From assembly GCA_016712535.1 (NCBI GenBank), contig JADJQW010000002.1, positions 1,116,001 through 1,180,000 of the forward strand: a stretch of DNA of 64,000 bases, given 5' to 3'. This document shows positions 24,787 to 33,513 of the stretch, in pieces (position 1 is the first letter of the stretch; every line of letters starts with the position of its first letter). The notes under the pieces were generated by a model. The model did not search any database, was not told where the DNA came from, and saw only the letters and a program-made list of their open reading frames with translations. The translations under genes and the position numbers were made by a program. The stretch is from Flavobacteriales bacterium (GTDB lineage Bacteria > Bacteroidota > Bacteroidia > Flavobacteriales_F > PHOS-HE28).

Positions 24787-25785
24787 ATGAAAGTAGCCAT
24801 CAACGGATTCGGACGCATCGGACGTGTGACAGCACGTCTTCTGTTGCAGCGGAACGATGCGGAACTCGTTGCTGTGAACGACCTCGCGGATACGCGCACT
24901 ATGGCGCACCTGTTCAAGTACGACAGCGTGCATGGCGTGTTCGGTGGAGAGGTATCGCATGACGAGGCGCACCTCATCCTCGACGGCAAGAAGATCAGGT
25001 CCTACGCGGCGAAGGATCCCTCCGCGTTGCCATGGAAGGAGCTCGGCATCGACATCGTGATCGAGGGCACGGGCCACTTCCTCACCCGCGAATCGGCCTC
25101 GGCGCATTTGAAGGCTGGCGCCAAGCGCGTGATCCTCTCCGCGCCCGCGAAGGATGCCGACATCCCCAGCGTGGTGCTAGGCGTGAATGACCACATCCTG
25201 AAAGGCGATGAGCCCATCATCAGCAACGCGAGCTGCACCACCAACTGCGCCGCGCCCATGATCAAGGGCATCCATGAACTCTGCCGCATCGAGGACGGAT
25301 TCATCACCACCGTGCACAGTTTCACCGGCGACCAGCGCTTGCACGATGCGCCGCACAAGGACCTGCGCCGCGCGCGTGCCGCCACCGTGAGCATGGTGCC
25401 CACCACCACCGGCGCGGCCAAGGCCATCACGCGCATCTTCCCCGAGCTCGATGGTCGTCTCGGTGGCGGCGGCATCCGCGTACCCGTGCCCGATGGATCC
25501 ATCACCGACATCACCTGCCGCGTGAAGGACCTGAAGACCGCCGACGAGATCAATGCATACTTCAGATCGCTCGCGGAGGGCAAGCTGAAAGGCATCCTGC
25601 GCTACACAGAGGATCCCATCGTGAGCGTGGACATCGTAGGCGATCCGCACAGCTGCATCTTCGACGCGCAGCTCACCAGCGTGGTGGGCAACATGGTGAA
25701 GGTGATGGGCTGGTACGACAATGAGTATGGCTACAGCAGCCGCTTGGTGGACCTGGTGTTGAGGCTGGGGGGCTCAACGAAGTAG
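24787..25785 (+). CDS. gapA: Glyceraldehyde-3-phosphate dehydrogenase, type I
   Basis: The 332-residue enzyme oxidises glyceraldehyde 3-phosphate with phosphate and NAD in glycolysis. Seen directly: the Rossmann motif INGFGRIGR, Asp32 (VNDLADT) favouring NAD over NADP, catalytic Cys150 in SNASCTTNC, His177 in TTVHSFTGDQ, and the C-terminal WYDNEYGYSSRLVDL. Length is normal. The gene is flanked on both sides by intergenic repeat hairpins and appears monocistronic. Confidence 0.97.
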   Translation: MKVAINGFGRIGRVTARLLLQRNDAELVAVNDLADTRTMAHLFKYDSVHGVFGGEVSHDEAHLILDGKKIRSYAAKDPSALPWKELGIDIVIEGTGHFLTRESASAHLKAGAKRVILSAPAKDADIPSVVLGVNDHILKGDEPIISNASCTTNCAAPMIKGIHELCRIEDGFITTVHSFTGDQRLHDAPHKDLRRARAATVSMVPTTTGAAKAITRIFPELDGRLGGGGIRVPVPDGSITDITCRVKDLKTADEINAYFRSLAEGKLKGILRYTEDPIVSVDIVGDPHSCIFDAQLTSVVGNMVKVMGWYDNEYGYSSRLVDLVLRLGGSTK

Positions 25786-25791
25786 GCAGAC

Positions 25792-25846
25792 AGCAGCAGT
25801 CAGTCGGCTGTGCATCCCACTACCTGCTGCCAACTGCCAATTTGCA
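25792..25846. repeat. Intergenic GGCAG/CTGCC imperfect inverted repeat (gapA-lpxH gap)
   Basis: GGCAGACAGCAGCAG on the left is complementary, with mismatches, to CTGCTGCCAACTGCC on the right. It fills most of the gap between the convergent gapA and lpxH genes and may terminate both. The family of short GGCAGT-like repeats differs from the CAACCTTC repeat before gapA. Confidence 0.5.
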
Positions 25847-25848
25847 GC

Positions 25849-26670
25849 TCAAACAGCCGGCCCGCCCGTTATCCGCGCATCCCCGCTCAACGGGCCATCA
25901 CTGGTGCGCTTCATCAGCTTCAGTTCCTGCCCATCGAAGGTGGCGTAGGTGAAGTAGCTGATCCAGTCACCGAGGTTCACGTAGCGTGAGCCGGGCCCGA
26001 CCTCCATGTCGATGGGCAGGTGCCGGTGGCCGAATATCATGAAGTCATAGTGCTGCCTCTTCAGCTCGTCCTTGCAGTACTGCACGAGCCACTCCTTGTC
26101 GCCGCCGAGCCATTCCCGGTCGTTCTCATAGCTCTTCTTCCGGCTGCGGCCGCTGAGGGAATCACCCAGCCATAAGGCGAAGTTGGGGTGCAGGCGCGCG
26201 AAGAGCCATTGGCACATGCGATTGCGGAACACGCTCTTGATGAGCTTGTAGCCGTGGTCTCCCGGACCGAGGCCATCGCCATGGCCGATGCAGAAGCGCT
26301 TGCCCGCGATCTCGCGCACGATAGGCTCGCGATGCACGATCACGCCCGTCTCCTTCGGCACGTAATCGAAGATCCACATGTCGTGGTTGCCGATGAAGAG
26401 GTGCACGGGAATGCCACGGTCGGAGAGATCGGCCATTCTTCCCAGGAGCCGCACATGTCCGCGCGGCACAGCGCGCTTCCACTCGAACCAGAAGTCGAAT
26501 AGGTCGCCGAGCAAGCAGATCTCCGTGGCATCCTTGGCGGCTTCGTCGAGGAAGGCGCAGATTCGCATCTCCCGCGCCAAGCTGCTCGCTGCATCGGGCA
26601 CGCCGAGGTGGAAGTCGCTGAGGAAGTAGATCCGCTGGCCTGTGCTCACGGGCGCGAAGGTCGCAGTCAC
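25849..26670 (-). CDS. lpxH: UDP-2,3-diacylglucosamine diphosphatase (LpxH)
   Basis: The 273-residue calcineurin-like phosphoesterase shows the metal-binding motifs in order: FLSDFHLG (D19, H21), GDLFDFW (D56), GNHDMW (N95, H96), GHGDG and GHRHLP. The combination GDLFDFWFEW with GNHDMW is typical of LpxH, which cleaves UDP-diacylglucosamine to lipid X in lipid A synthesis. The start is a GTG that overlaps the upstream stop (GTGA), and another GTG seven codons in is possible. LpxC, LpxA and an LpxL-like enzyme are encoded elsewhere in the window. Confidence 0.9.
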   Translation of the reverse strand: MTATFAPVSTGQRIYFLSDFHLGVPDAASSLAREMRICAFLDEAAKDATEICLLGDLFDFWFEWKRAVPRGHVRLLGRMADLSDRGIPVHLFIGNHDMWIFDYVPKETGVIVHREPIVREIAGKRFCIGHGDGLGPGDHGYKLIKSVFRNRMCQWLFARLHPNFALWLGDSLSGRSRKKSYENDREWLGGDKEWLVQYCKDELKRQHYDFMIFGHRHLPIDMEVGPGSRYVNLGDWISYFTYATFDGQELKLMKRTSDGPLSGDARITGGPAV

Positions 26671-28109
26671 GGGTTGATCGCCCGCACGATCCGTGTGGGA
26701 TCGAGTTTCTCCAGTGCGAACACGAAACGGATCCGATCGCCGAAGGTGCGCCCGGCGAAGTCCTCTTCATCGAAGATCCGGTCGGAGACGTAGATCGGCA
26801 TCCACGCCTCGAGGATGTCCTTCACCAAGGTGAGGCCGATGCCCGCTTCCGCGTAGGTGGCGGTCTCCAGCGAGCGTGTGCCGTCGGCGTTCACCTGGGT
26901 GTAGGGCGCCCAGCCGATGCTCCCGAAGAGCGCGAGCGGCAGCTTGAAGGGCATGTCGAGCTCGGCATTCACGCTGGCGATCCAGCTGTCGCTCCCGCCG
27001 CCCCGGAAGGGCGTCTTGAAGGCCCCTTGCTGCTTGGTGAATTGCCTGCCGAAGAGGTGCGTGCCGTATGCGCCCCGATCGAAGTAGGCGTGATCGTAGA
27101 GCAGGTCCTGCGGCCCCCAGCTCAGGTTCAAGGCTTCCAGGCCGAATGCGTTCTCGCCGCCCGTGAGGAAGCTACCTCCGAAGGCCCGCAGCCGGAGCTG
27201 CTTGCCGCGGGCGTTGTACGCGAAGGCTTGCTTCATTTCGAGCGTGCCGCGCAGCCAATCCTCTCCAGCGGTCAGCGTGGTGCTGATCATCGATGGGCGG
27301 AGCTTGCGCTCGTCCGCAGCGGTGTGCGTGAGTTCCAGGTAATCGTCGAAGGAGCGATAGCGGTACACGATTTCGTCGTTGCCGACGAACTCATCCGTGG
27401 TGTAGATGCGCGCTCCACGCAGGTTGACGCTGTGCGCCCAGGGCTTTGCGAGCGGACGTTTCACATCGAAGCGCACGCTGGGTGAGTACTTCTCGTACCA
27501 CGATTGCGCCTTGTGATCCTGGAAGAGACCGGAGGAGCGCACGCCGAATCCGAGATGGATGTTCCGGAACCACGAGCTGCGCAGGCGGTCGAAGTGGTGC
27601 TCGATGCGCGCGGTGCCGGCCACGCGGTTGTTCAGGAAGGAGTAGAGCGGCGCCACCACCCATTCGGTGCGCTGGTTGGGAAAGGTGGTGTTGCGCACCG
27701 AGAGCCCTGCCTGCCAGCCATCGTGCTGGTTCCAATTGGGCAATAGGCTCCAGTAGAGGCTCTTGCGGTCGTTGCGCTCGATGCCGAAAAGGTGCTCGAA
27801 GCGCGGTGCCGTGCAGCGCTTGAATAGCCCTTGCGCGCGCACGGTGTTGTTGCGGCGGTCGATGTCGAGCGTGCGGTTGCCGGCATCGATGCGCACGCGA
27901 TCCACGTTGGGCCACGGCAAGCCTGCATACTCGGTCCGCCCTTGGTGGCCGAAGCCGTGATTCCAGGCCCACACGGTGCCGAGGCTGTCCTTCCCGAGAT
28001 AACCGGTGATGGCGAATGGCACCTTCGATGGGCCTTTCGCGCGATGCCCAAGTTGCCAACGCTCTGCCGCGCCTTCCCACGTGCGCTTGTCCAGAGAGAT
28101 GGCCTTCAC
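26667..28109 (-). CDS. C-terminal part of a split M1-family metallopeptidase
   Basis: This 480-residue frame lacks a signal peptide and starts with a GTG overlapping the stop of the upstream peptidase frame. Its first part (VPFAITGYLGKDSLGTVW, then NVDRVRIDAGNRTLDIDRRNNTVRAQG) is the segment that normally follows the catalytic domain in the large (about 1000-residue) M1 peptidases of Bacteroidota, and the rest is rich in beta strands and resembles an outer-membrane-type barrel. Reading backwards in this frame gives TAC CGC GTG AAG (YRVK), which fits directly after the preceding TDE if one A is restored. The two frames total about 1013 residues. It is therefore most likely one gene with a one-base deletion, real or from sequencing. 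Confidence 0.75.
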   Translation of the reverse strand: MKAISLDKRTWEGAAERWQLGHRAKGPSKVPFAITGYLGKDSLGTVWAWNHGFGHQGRTEYAGLPWPNVDRVRIDAGNRTLDIDRRNNTVRAQGLFKRCTAPRFEHLFGIERNDRKSLYWSLLPNWNQHDGWQAGLSVRNTTFPNQRTEWVVAPLYSFLNNRVAGTARIEHHFDRLRSSWFRNIHLGFGVRSSGLFQDHKAQSWYEKYSPSVRFDVKRPLAKPWAHSVNLRGARIYTTDEFVGNDEIVYRYRSFDDYLELTHTAADERKLRPSMISTTLTAGEDWLRGTLEMKQAFAYNARGKQLRLRAFGGSFLTGGENAFGLEALNLSWGPQDLLYDHAYFDRGAYGTHLFGRQFTKQQGAFKTPFRGGGSDSWIASVNAELDMPFKLPLALFGSIGWAPYTQVNADGTRSLETATYAEAGIGLTLVKDILEAWMPIYVSDRIFDEEDFAGRTFGDRIRFVFALEKLDPTRIVRAINP

Positions 28110-29707
28110 GCGGTACTTTCATCGGTCCTCAGCAGGCCCTCGAAGACCCAATTCAGGTCTTGTCCGCTCTCCCGCTCGAACACGGCCTTCATGTCCTCCG
28201 GCCGTGGATGCTTGAATCTCCACTCCTTGAAGTAGGCGAGCAGGCACTTGTCCATGATCTCCTCGCCGAGGTAGGCCATCAGGTGATCCATCACCAGCGC
28301 GGTCTTCATGTACACGCCAGTGCCGTAGTTCATGCTGGTGAAGTCGTCGCTGCTGAGCGAGAGCGGTTGGTCGAGGTTGCGGCGCGCGTTCAAGCGGTAG
28401 GCGAGCTCGCTCTGCGAACGGTGCGGGTCGCTCAGGTGGGCCGCAGTTTTCTTCAAGCCCGGTACGCCGATGCTGAATCCGCTGCCGGGATAGCGCTCCC
28501 GCATGTAGCGCAGCTCAAGGAAGCTGTTCATGCCCTCGTCCATCCAGGCATGGTCGCGCTCGTTGCTGCCCAGGATGCCATAGAACCAGTTGTGCCCCAC
28601 CTCGTGCGCGATCACGTTGTCGAGGCCCTGCTTGTCCGGCATGTTGCCGATCACGGTGATCGTGGGGTACTCCATGCCGCCGCCTGCACTGATGGTGCCA
28701 TCGATGGCGGTGCAGGCGTCGTATGGGTAGTCGCCTACGTGCTCGCTGTAGAAGCGCACGCTCTCGTTCACGTACGTGATGGCCTCGTCCCAGACCTTCG
28801 CGTTCTTCGGGGTGTACATCACCCAGGTGGTCACTTCTTCGCCGCTGCGCGGGAGCTGCACGCTGCCCTTGCGCACGATGAATCGCTTATCGGCGAACCA
28901 TGCGAAGTCGTGCACGCGGTCCTGCACGAAGCGGATTGTCTTGGTGCGGGACGATGAGGGTGGAATGGCATTCAGCTTAATCCGCTGCTTGTCGAGGTAG
29001 AACTTCTGCGTTTCCACGTACGGCGCGGCCGCGAGGGAGTCCATCCATGCGCGTTCTTCTTCGCTTTGAAGCAAACCCGTGGCGCCCACCACATAGTTCG
29101 CGGGCAATGTGATGCTCACATCGAAGCTGCCGAACTCGCTGTAGAATTCGCCTTGCGTGAGGTAGGGCATGGGGTGCCAGCCGGTGGCATCGTACACCGC
29201 TGGCTTCGGGTACCATTGGGTGATGTAATAGGCCTGATCCGAATGCCCCAGCCTTGAGAATCTGCCGTCAGGGATCTTGACGCGGAAGGGCGTGCTGACG
29301 GTGATCCTGGCTCCCGGCTGCACTGGCGTTGGCAGTTTCAACCAGCCGATGTCGATGTGTCGCGCATGGAAGCCCCATTGCGTTTTCACGCCATCCACCA
29401 TGAAATCGAGGCTGTCAATGGCTCCGCAATTGCCATCCTTGGCGAAGTGGAGGGAGAGGTCGCCCGTGCGGTTCATCTGCTCGCAGAGAGCCGTTCCCCG
29501 CGTCTTGTAAGCGTTGGGCCAGAGATGGATCCAGAGCGTATCGAGTGCCTGCGGGCTGTTGTTGGAGTACGCGAACGATTCCTGCCCATGGAGGATGTGC
29601 CGCTCGTCATCGAGGCGGACGCTGATGGTGAAGTCAACCTGCTGCTGGAAGTATTGGGCGGTGAGCGCGCACGGAAGCAGGAATAGCTGGAAGGCCAGTG
29701 CTTTCAT
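28106..29707 (-). CDS. N-terminal part of a split M1-family metallopeptidase (catalytic domain)
   Basis: The 533-residue frame begins with a signal peptide (MKALAFQLFLLPCALTA). It carries the M1 zinc site HEVGH (H368, E369, H372) with E391 eighteen residues later, and the substrate-binding GGGMEYPT block that corresponds to the GAMEN motif. The C-terminal LNWVFEGLLRTDE is the normal end of the catalytic helical domain. The frame then stops after STA instead of continuing into the beta-rich part encoded from 28109 onwards. GAAAG at about 28119-28123 probably was GAAAAG. If genuine, the catalytic part would still be made alone. It likely acts as an exported aminopeptidase. Confidence 0.85.
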   Translation of the reverse strand: MKALAFQLFLLPCALTAQYFQQQVDFTISVRLDDERHILHGQESFAYSNNSPQALDTLWIHLWPNAYKTRGTALCEQMNRTGDLSLHFAKDGNCGAIDSLDFMVDGVKTQWGFHARHIDIGWLKLPTPVQPGARITVSTPFRVKIPDGRFSRLGHSDQAYYITQWYPKPAVYDATGWHPMPYLTQGEFYSEFGSFDVSITLPANYVVGATGLLQSEEERAWMDSLAAAPYVETQKFYLDKQRIKLNAIPPSSSRTKTIRFVQDRVHDFAWFADKRFIVRKGSVQLPRSGEEVTTWVMYTPKNAKVWDEAITYVNESVRFYSEHVGDYPYDACTAIDGTISAGGGMEYPTITVIGNMPDKQGLDNVIAHEVGHNWFYGILGSNERDHAWMDEGMNSFLELRYMRERYPGSGFSIGVPGLKKTAAHLSDPHRSQSELAYRLNARRNLDQPLSLSSDDFTSMNYGTGVYMKTALVMDHLMAYLGEEIMDKCLLAYFKEWRFKHPRPEDMKAVFERESGQDLNWVFEGLLRTDESTA

Positions 29708-29864
29708 GCCACGATGTTAGCCACCAACCTTGTATTGCGCTCTTGTGCCGTTCGGATGTTAGTTGACCGATGGCTGGCCCGAAGCCGCCAAACACTGTTA
29801 AGGCCTGATCGGCGCGGCAACCCGGCCTTTTGGGGCGGCGTCTTCCCATCAAACGACTCTTACC

Positions 29865-29966
29865 ATGTCCTCCTTCATCCGCAGAACACCGCCAGCCGCG
29901 CTGGTGGCCTGCCTCTATCTGGCTCTGCTGGCCTTCGCGCTGGTAGCGGTGAGCATCCGCATGTGA
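29865..29966 (+). CDS. Small predicted membrane protein (33 aa)
   Basis: The frame from the ATG at 29865 to the TGA at 29964 encodes a basic N-terminus (MSSFIRRTPPAA) followed by one hydrophobic helix (LVACLYLALLAFALVAVSI). It lies in the 265-nt gap between two genes on the other strand and stops 7 nt before the end of the convergent cyclase gene. Positive-inside topology and good hydrophobicity favour a real single-pass protein, but there is no clear promoter and no family is recognised. Confidence 0.4.
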   Translation: MSSFIRRTPPAALVACLYLALLAFALVAVSIRM

Positions 29967-29972
29967 GCGGCC

Positions 29973-32900
29973 TCAGGCTCTGAATGCGAGCTTGCTGAGC
30001 AGCGCCTCGCTGGGTCGCAACCCGTGTGCATCAGCGCTGAATCCAGGTTTCAGCCGCACCGCGAAGTACATCTGCACCTCGCCTTTCCCTTTCACCTTGA
30101 TCGGCCCGCGCGGCACGGCCTCGATAGCGTGCATCACCTGTGCGTAAACCGGTCCACTGATGTTGATGCGGCCGGCATCGCTATTGGCCTCCATGCGGCT
30201 GGCCAGGTTCACCGCATCGCCCCAGATGTCGTAAGCGAATTTGCGCGTGCCCACCACGCCCGCTACGACTGGGCCGCTGTGCAGGCCGATGCGGATCGGC
30301 CATTCCTGCAGGCCCTTTGATCGCCGTTCCGCATTGCTCCGCTCCACGGCATCGAGCATCGCGAAGGCCATGAGCAAGGCCTCGAGCGCATGCGTGGCTG
30401 ATGGCGATGGCAATCCGGCGGCGCACATGTACGCATCGCCGATGGTCTTGATCTTCTCCACCCCGAATCGCCCGCAGAGTTCATCGAACTGACCGAAGTA
30501 GTGCTGCAATTCGGCCACAAGGGTGTCGCTGTCCATGCGGCTGCTGAAGGTCGTGAAACCCTTGAAGTCGCTGAAGAGCACGGTGCAGTGCTCATGCCGG
30601 CGCGCATCGGCGCGGCCCTTGGCTTTGAGCTCTTCGGCTGTGGATGCGGGCAGGATGTTGCGCAGGAGCTCATTGCTCCGGTCCTTTTCAGTCTCAAGTT
30701 CCCGGGTCCGCTGCTGCACGGTGCGCTCGAGCCGCTCACGGTCGCGGCGGAGCTTGCGCGTCCGAAGGCGGGTGAATCCGAGGAACCCGATGAGCAAGGC
30801 GGCGCCTGAACCGATGCGGAACGGAAGGGTCTGCCAGTAAGGCGGCGCAATGCGGAATGCGAAGGTCACAGGCGGATCGCTCCATGCACCGCCGGCGCTT
30901 CCGGCACGGACCTGGAAGCTGTAATCGCCGGGCAGCAGGCCGCTGTACGTGACCTGATCGGTGGCCGTGACCGGTGACCAGCCTTGGTCGTGCCCCTCAA
31001 GGAAGTACTCATAGCGCACCTTTTCCGGATACGCGAGGGAGATGCCGTTGAATTGGAAGGTGAGATGGTTCTTGGTGTGCGGCAGGCACAGGTCGCGCGG
31101 CAGGTTGCGCCCATCGAATCCATCGCACCAAGGCGACCAATCGGGCCGTTCGAAGAAGAGCTGCAGGCCCGTGATGTGCACCTTCGGCTCGCGCGATTCA
31201 CCTGCTGCGAGGCGCGGGTCATGCCGTGTGGCGCCGCGCACGGTCCCGAACCAGAGCGCACTGTCGTTGTCGAGCAGGCATGCATTGCGGAAGCACTCGA
31301 TGCCGATGAAGCCGTCACTGGCCCCATGGTGGACGATGCGCAGCACCCGGTCCTGCATCTCATCCAGCTCAACGAGGTCAACGCCCTGGCGCGTTCCTAC
31401 CCACACGTTCTCCACCGCATCGAGGAGGACCTGCTCCACGCCATTGCCGGCAAGCCCCTGATCCACGGTGATACTATCCGATCGCTGGCCATGAAGCCGG
31501 TAGAGGCCTTGCGATTCAGTGCCGATCCACAGATTGCCGTGACTGTCCCGCGCGATCGCCGACATGGGCACTGGAGGTAGCCACGGGCTGTGCCGCATGC
31601 GCCAAGGCATGATCCGGGTAGGCAGCACGAAGAGGCCTTGGGAGGTGGCCGCCCAGAGCGTGTCGCCGTTGCAGGCCAGAGAGGAAACGGCGGCATCGCA
31701 GCCGTTCACGCGCAAGAAGCGGCCATCGCCGGGATCCACGAAAAGGCCGCGCTCCGTGCCCACCCAGCAACGGGTCTCGTTGTCGAGCATGATGCCGAGG
31801 ATGCGAGACGCGTTGACGCCTTCCGCCTCGCGGACGAACCGCTGGCCGTCGAAACGGAAGAGGCCTTGTGAAGCAGTGCCGGCGAGCAAGTAGCCGTTGG
31901 CGTCTTCGCCCAAGGCCAGCACGAAGGGGTCAGTGAGTCCCTCCTGCGGGCCGAAATGCCGCAATCCAGATCCAGCCCAGAGCGAAACGCCTCCGCCAGC
32001 GGTACCCAGCCAAAGGCTGCCTTCCGGGGTGCGGTGCAATGCGCTCACCGTCCGCGAGCCCAAGCCATCGCGATCCGTGAAGTGCATGAAGGCATCGGTG
32101 GTATGCTTGGTGATGCCGCCGAAGCCGGTGCCGGCCCAGATGGCGCTGCTGCGGTCCTGGATCAGGCAGCGCACCAGGTCGTGGCCAAGACCATTGCCTT
32201 CACGGATCACGCGCAGGTTCGGGTAACCGCCATGCCGAGTCAGGTGCAGCAGGCCAGTCGCAGTGCCAAGCCAGAGATCGCCATCGGCGGCTCGCAGCAC
32301 AGCGGTCAGGTCGGGGTCTGGGAGCGCCAGTGGTTGCATGCCGAGGAAGCGGCGATCCAAGGCAAGCGGTGCGAGCGAGGCATCAAGTTCAGCGAAGCCG
32401 TTGGCGGTGCCCACGAGAAGGCCTTGGGCATCGGCGTGCAGGGCTCGGATGCGCAGGTGGGGCAGTCCGCCTTCGGCCACGGCCTGCCACTTCGCGTCTC
32501 TCAAGAGGAAAAGGCCACTGTCCGTGCCTGCGATCAGCCGTTCATGCTGGTCCACGCAAAGCGCGTTCACCTGTTCACTGCGCAGGCCATGGTTCCGTCC
32601 GTGGCGCACTTCGCCGCCGGGTCGCAGGAGCACGATGCCTTGTCCGGTCGTGGCGCACCAGACCTCATCACCGCGAAGTGCTATCGCTCTTATGGTGGCG
32701 CCCGCACCTGCGCGCATCACAGCGATCCGGCTGTTGTCCCATTTGGCCACGGCTCCATTGGCGAAGCCGAGCCAGACCGCACCCGAGTCGTCGGCCGCTA
32801 TGGCGGTCACAGCATCATGCGGCAGTCCTTGCTTGCGACCTATGTGCTCGAAGTGGAGACCGTTGGTGCGAGCAGCGCCCTGGGCAGTACCGATCCACAG

Positions 32901-33047
32901 GTAGCCATCGCCATCCTCGGCCATGGCGAACACGGCGCTGCTCGGCAACCCATGCTCAACGGAATAGGTGCGCAGGCCGTATTGCTGCGCCGAACCGCTG
33001 AAGGGAAGCGTGATGGCCGCACAGGCCGAAACGAGCGCACGGCGCAT
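29973..33047 (-). CDS. Beta-propeller sensor-class III adenylate cyclase
   Basis: The 1024-residue protein has a signal peptide (MRRALVSACAAITLPFSGSA), about fourteen two-component-regulator-type propeller repeats (LWIGTxxGL, VWVGTxxG motifs, to about residue 620), a Y_Y_Y domain (RYEYFLEGHDQGWSP and LLPGDYSFQVRA), a transmembrane helix (about 745-765), a coiled coil and a class III cyclase. The catalytic part has LFSDFKGF, EKIKTIGDAYM and YDIWGDAVNLASRME; the Lys/Asp pair indicates ATP. In Bacteroidota this sensor module is normally joined to a histidine kinase (hybrid two-component systems sensing glycans), so a cyclase output is unusual. The ATG at 33047 is chosen because the signal peptide begins there. 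Confidence 0.9.
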   Translation of the reverse strand: MRRALVSACAAITLPFSGSAQQYGLRTYSVEHGLPSSAVFAMAEDGDGYLWIGTAQGAARTNGLHFEHIGRKQGLPHDAVTAIAADDSGAVWLGFANGAVAKWDNSRIAVMRAGAGATIRAIALRGDEVWCATTGQGIVLLRPGGEVRHGRNHGLRSEQVNALCVDQHERLIAGTDSGLFLLRDAKWQAVAEGGLPHLRIRALHADAQGLLVGTANGFAELDASLAPLALDRRFLGMQPLALPDPDLTAVLRAADGDLWLGTATGLLHLTRHGGYPNLRVIREGNGLGHDLVRCLIQDRSSAIWAGTGFGGITKHTTDAFMHFTDRDGLGSRTVSALHRTPEGSLWLGTAGGGVSLWAGSGLRHFGPQEGLTDPFVLALGEDANGYLLAGTASQGLFRFDGQRFVREAEGVNASRILGIMLDNETRCWVGTERGLFVDPGDGRFLRVNGCDAAVSSLACNGDTLWAATSQGLFVLPTRIMPWRMRHSPWLPPVPMSAIARDSHGNLWIGTESQGLYRLHGQRSDSITVDQGLAGNGVEQVLLDAVENVWVGTRQGVDLVELDEMQDRVLRIVHHGASDGFIGIECFRNACLLDNDSALWFGTVRGATRHDPRLAAGESREPKVHITGLQLFFERPDWSPWCDGFDGRNLPRDLCLPHTKNHLTFQFNGISLAYPEKVRYEYFLEGHDQGWSPVTATDQVTYSGLLPGDYSFQVRAGSAGGAWSDPPVTFAFRIAPPYWQTLPFRIGSGAALLIGFLGFTRLRTRKLRRDRERLERTVQQRTRELETEKDRSNELLRNILPASTAEELKAKGRADARRHEHCTVLFSDFKGFTTFSSRMDSDTLVAELQHYFGQFDELCGRFGVEKIKTIGDAYMCAAGLPSPSATHALEALLMAFAMLDAVERSNAERRSKGLQEWPIRIGLHSGPVVAGVVGTRKFAYDIWGDAVNLASRMEANSDAGRINISGPVYAQVMHAIEAVPRGPIKVKGKGEVQMYFAVRLKPGFSADAHGLRPSEALLSKLAFRA

Positions 33048-33113
33048 GGCGGGGAAGATAGGAGCAGCTGGTTCCCGGGATTTCGCGGCCCCCACAGACC
33101 ATGCCGTTGACCG

Positions 33114-33146
33114 TTTGGAAATGCGTGGTTCACATTCCTACCTTCA
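33114..33146 (+). promoter_or_regulatory. Promoter of small DNA-binding protein gene
   Basis: TTTG at 33114 and TACCTTCA at 33139-33146 are 25 nt apart, matching -33/-7 spacing. Transcription would start near 33153, 21 nt before the ATG at 33174. Confidence 0.55.
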
Positions 33147-33173
33147 GCCTCACCAACCAACACCCTTCCCATC

Positions 33174-33428
33174 ATGAACATCACCTTCAACGAGTTGCGT
33201 CGGATCAAGGACAGCCTGCCTGATGGGAGCATCCACCGGATAGCGCGTGAACTCGATGTCAGCGTGGAGACGGTTTGGAACTACTTCGGCGGCTACACGC
33301 ATCCGAACGGCAAACCGATGGGCGTGCATCTGGAGCCGGGACCCGATGGAGGCGTGGTATCGCTTGATGATACCCGCATCCTGGAGATCGCGCAACGGAT
33401 GCTTACGGAGGATCACGCGCATGCCTGA
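33174..33428 (+). CDS. Small helix-turn-helix DNA-binding protein (84 aa)
   Basis: The product has a helix-turn-helix-like segment, SIHRIARELDVSVETVWNYFGG (about 20-41), in which RELDVSVETV fits the turn and recognition helix. The C-terminal half (HLEPGPDGGVVSLDDTRILEIAQRML) is a conserved-looking beta-helix unit. Proteins of this length and layout are common in the Bacteroidota, from memory, but their targets are not known. It has its own promoter and a strong terminator, so it is a separate transcription unit divergent from the propeller-cyclase gene and could regulate it. Confidence 0.8.
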   Translation: MNITFNELRRIKDSLPDGSIHRIARELDVSVETVWNYFGGYTHPNGKPMGVHLEPGPDGGVVSLDDTRILEIAQRMLTEDHAHA

Positions 33429-33445
33429 TCATCCCCGATTCTGGT

Positions 33446-33463
33446 CCCTGCACCCGTGCAGGG
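33446..33463 (+). terminator. Perfect 8-bp hairpin with 2-nt loop
   Basis: CCCTGCAC (33446-33453) and GTGCAGGG (33456-33463) flank a two-base gap. It precedes the main terminator and may be part of it, or an operator. Confidence 0.4.
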
Positions 33464-33469
33464 AAAGTG

Positions 33470-33497
33470 AGCGGCCCGATGAGGGCCGCTTTCTTTT
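33470..33497 (+). terminator. Intrinsic terminator of the small DNA-binding protein gene
   Basis: AGCGGCCC (33470-33477), loop GATGA, GGGCCGCT (33483-33490), then TTCTTTT. An 8-bp perfect stem with a T-rich tail; the convergent helicase gene ends at 33514. Confidence 0.85.
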
Positions 33498-33513
33498 CGA
33501 GCTAACGGTTCGG

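Noticed and set aside
26667..29707. Programmed ribosomal frameshift in the M1 peptidase
   Set aside because: The junction has only a short A run and no recognisable stimulatory structure or slippery heptamer; a one-base deletion explains it more simply.
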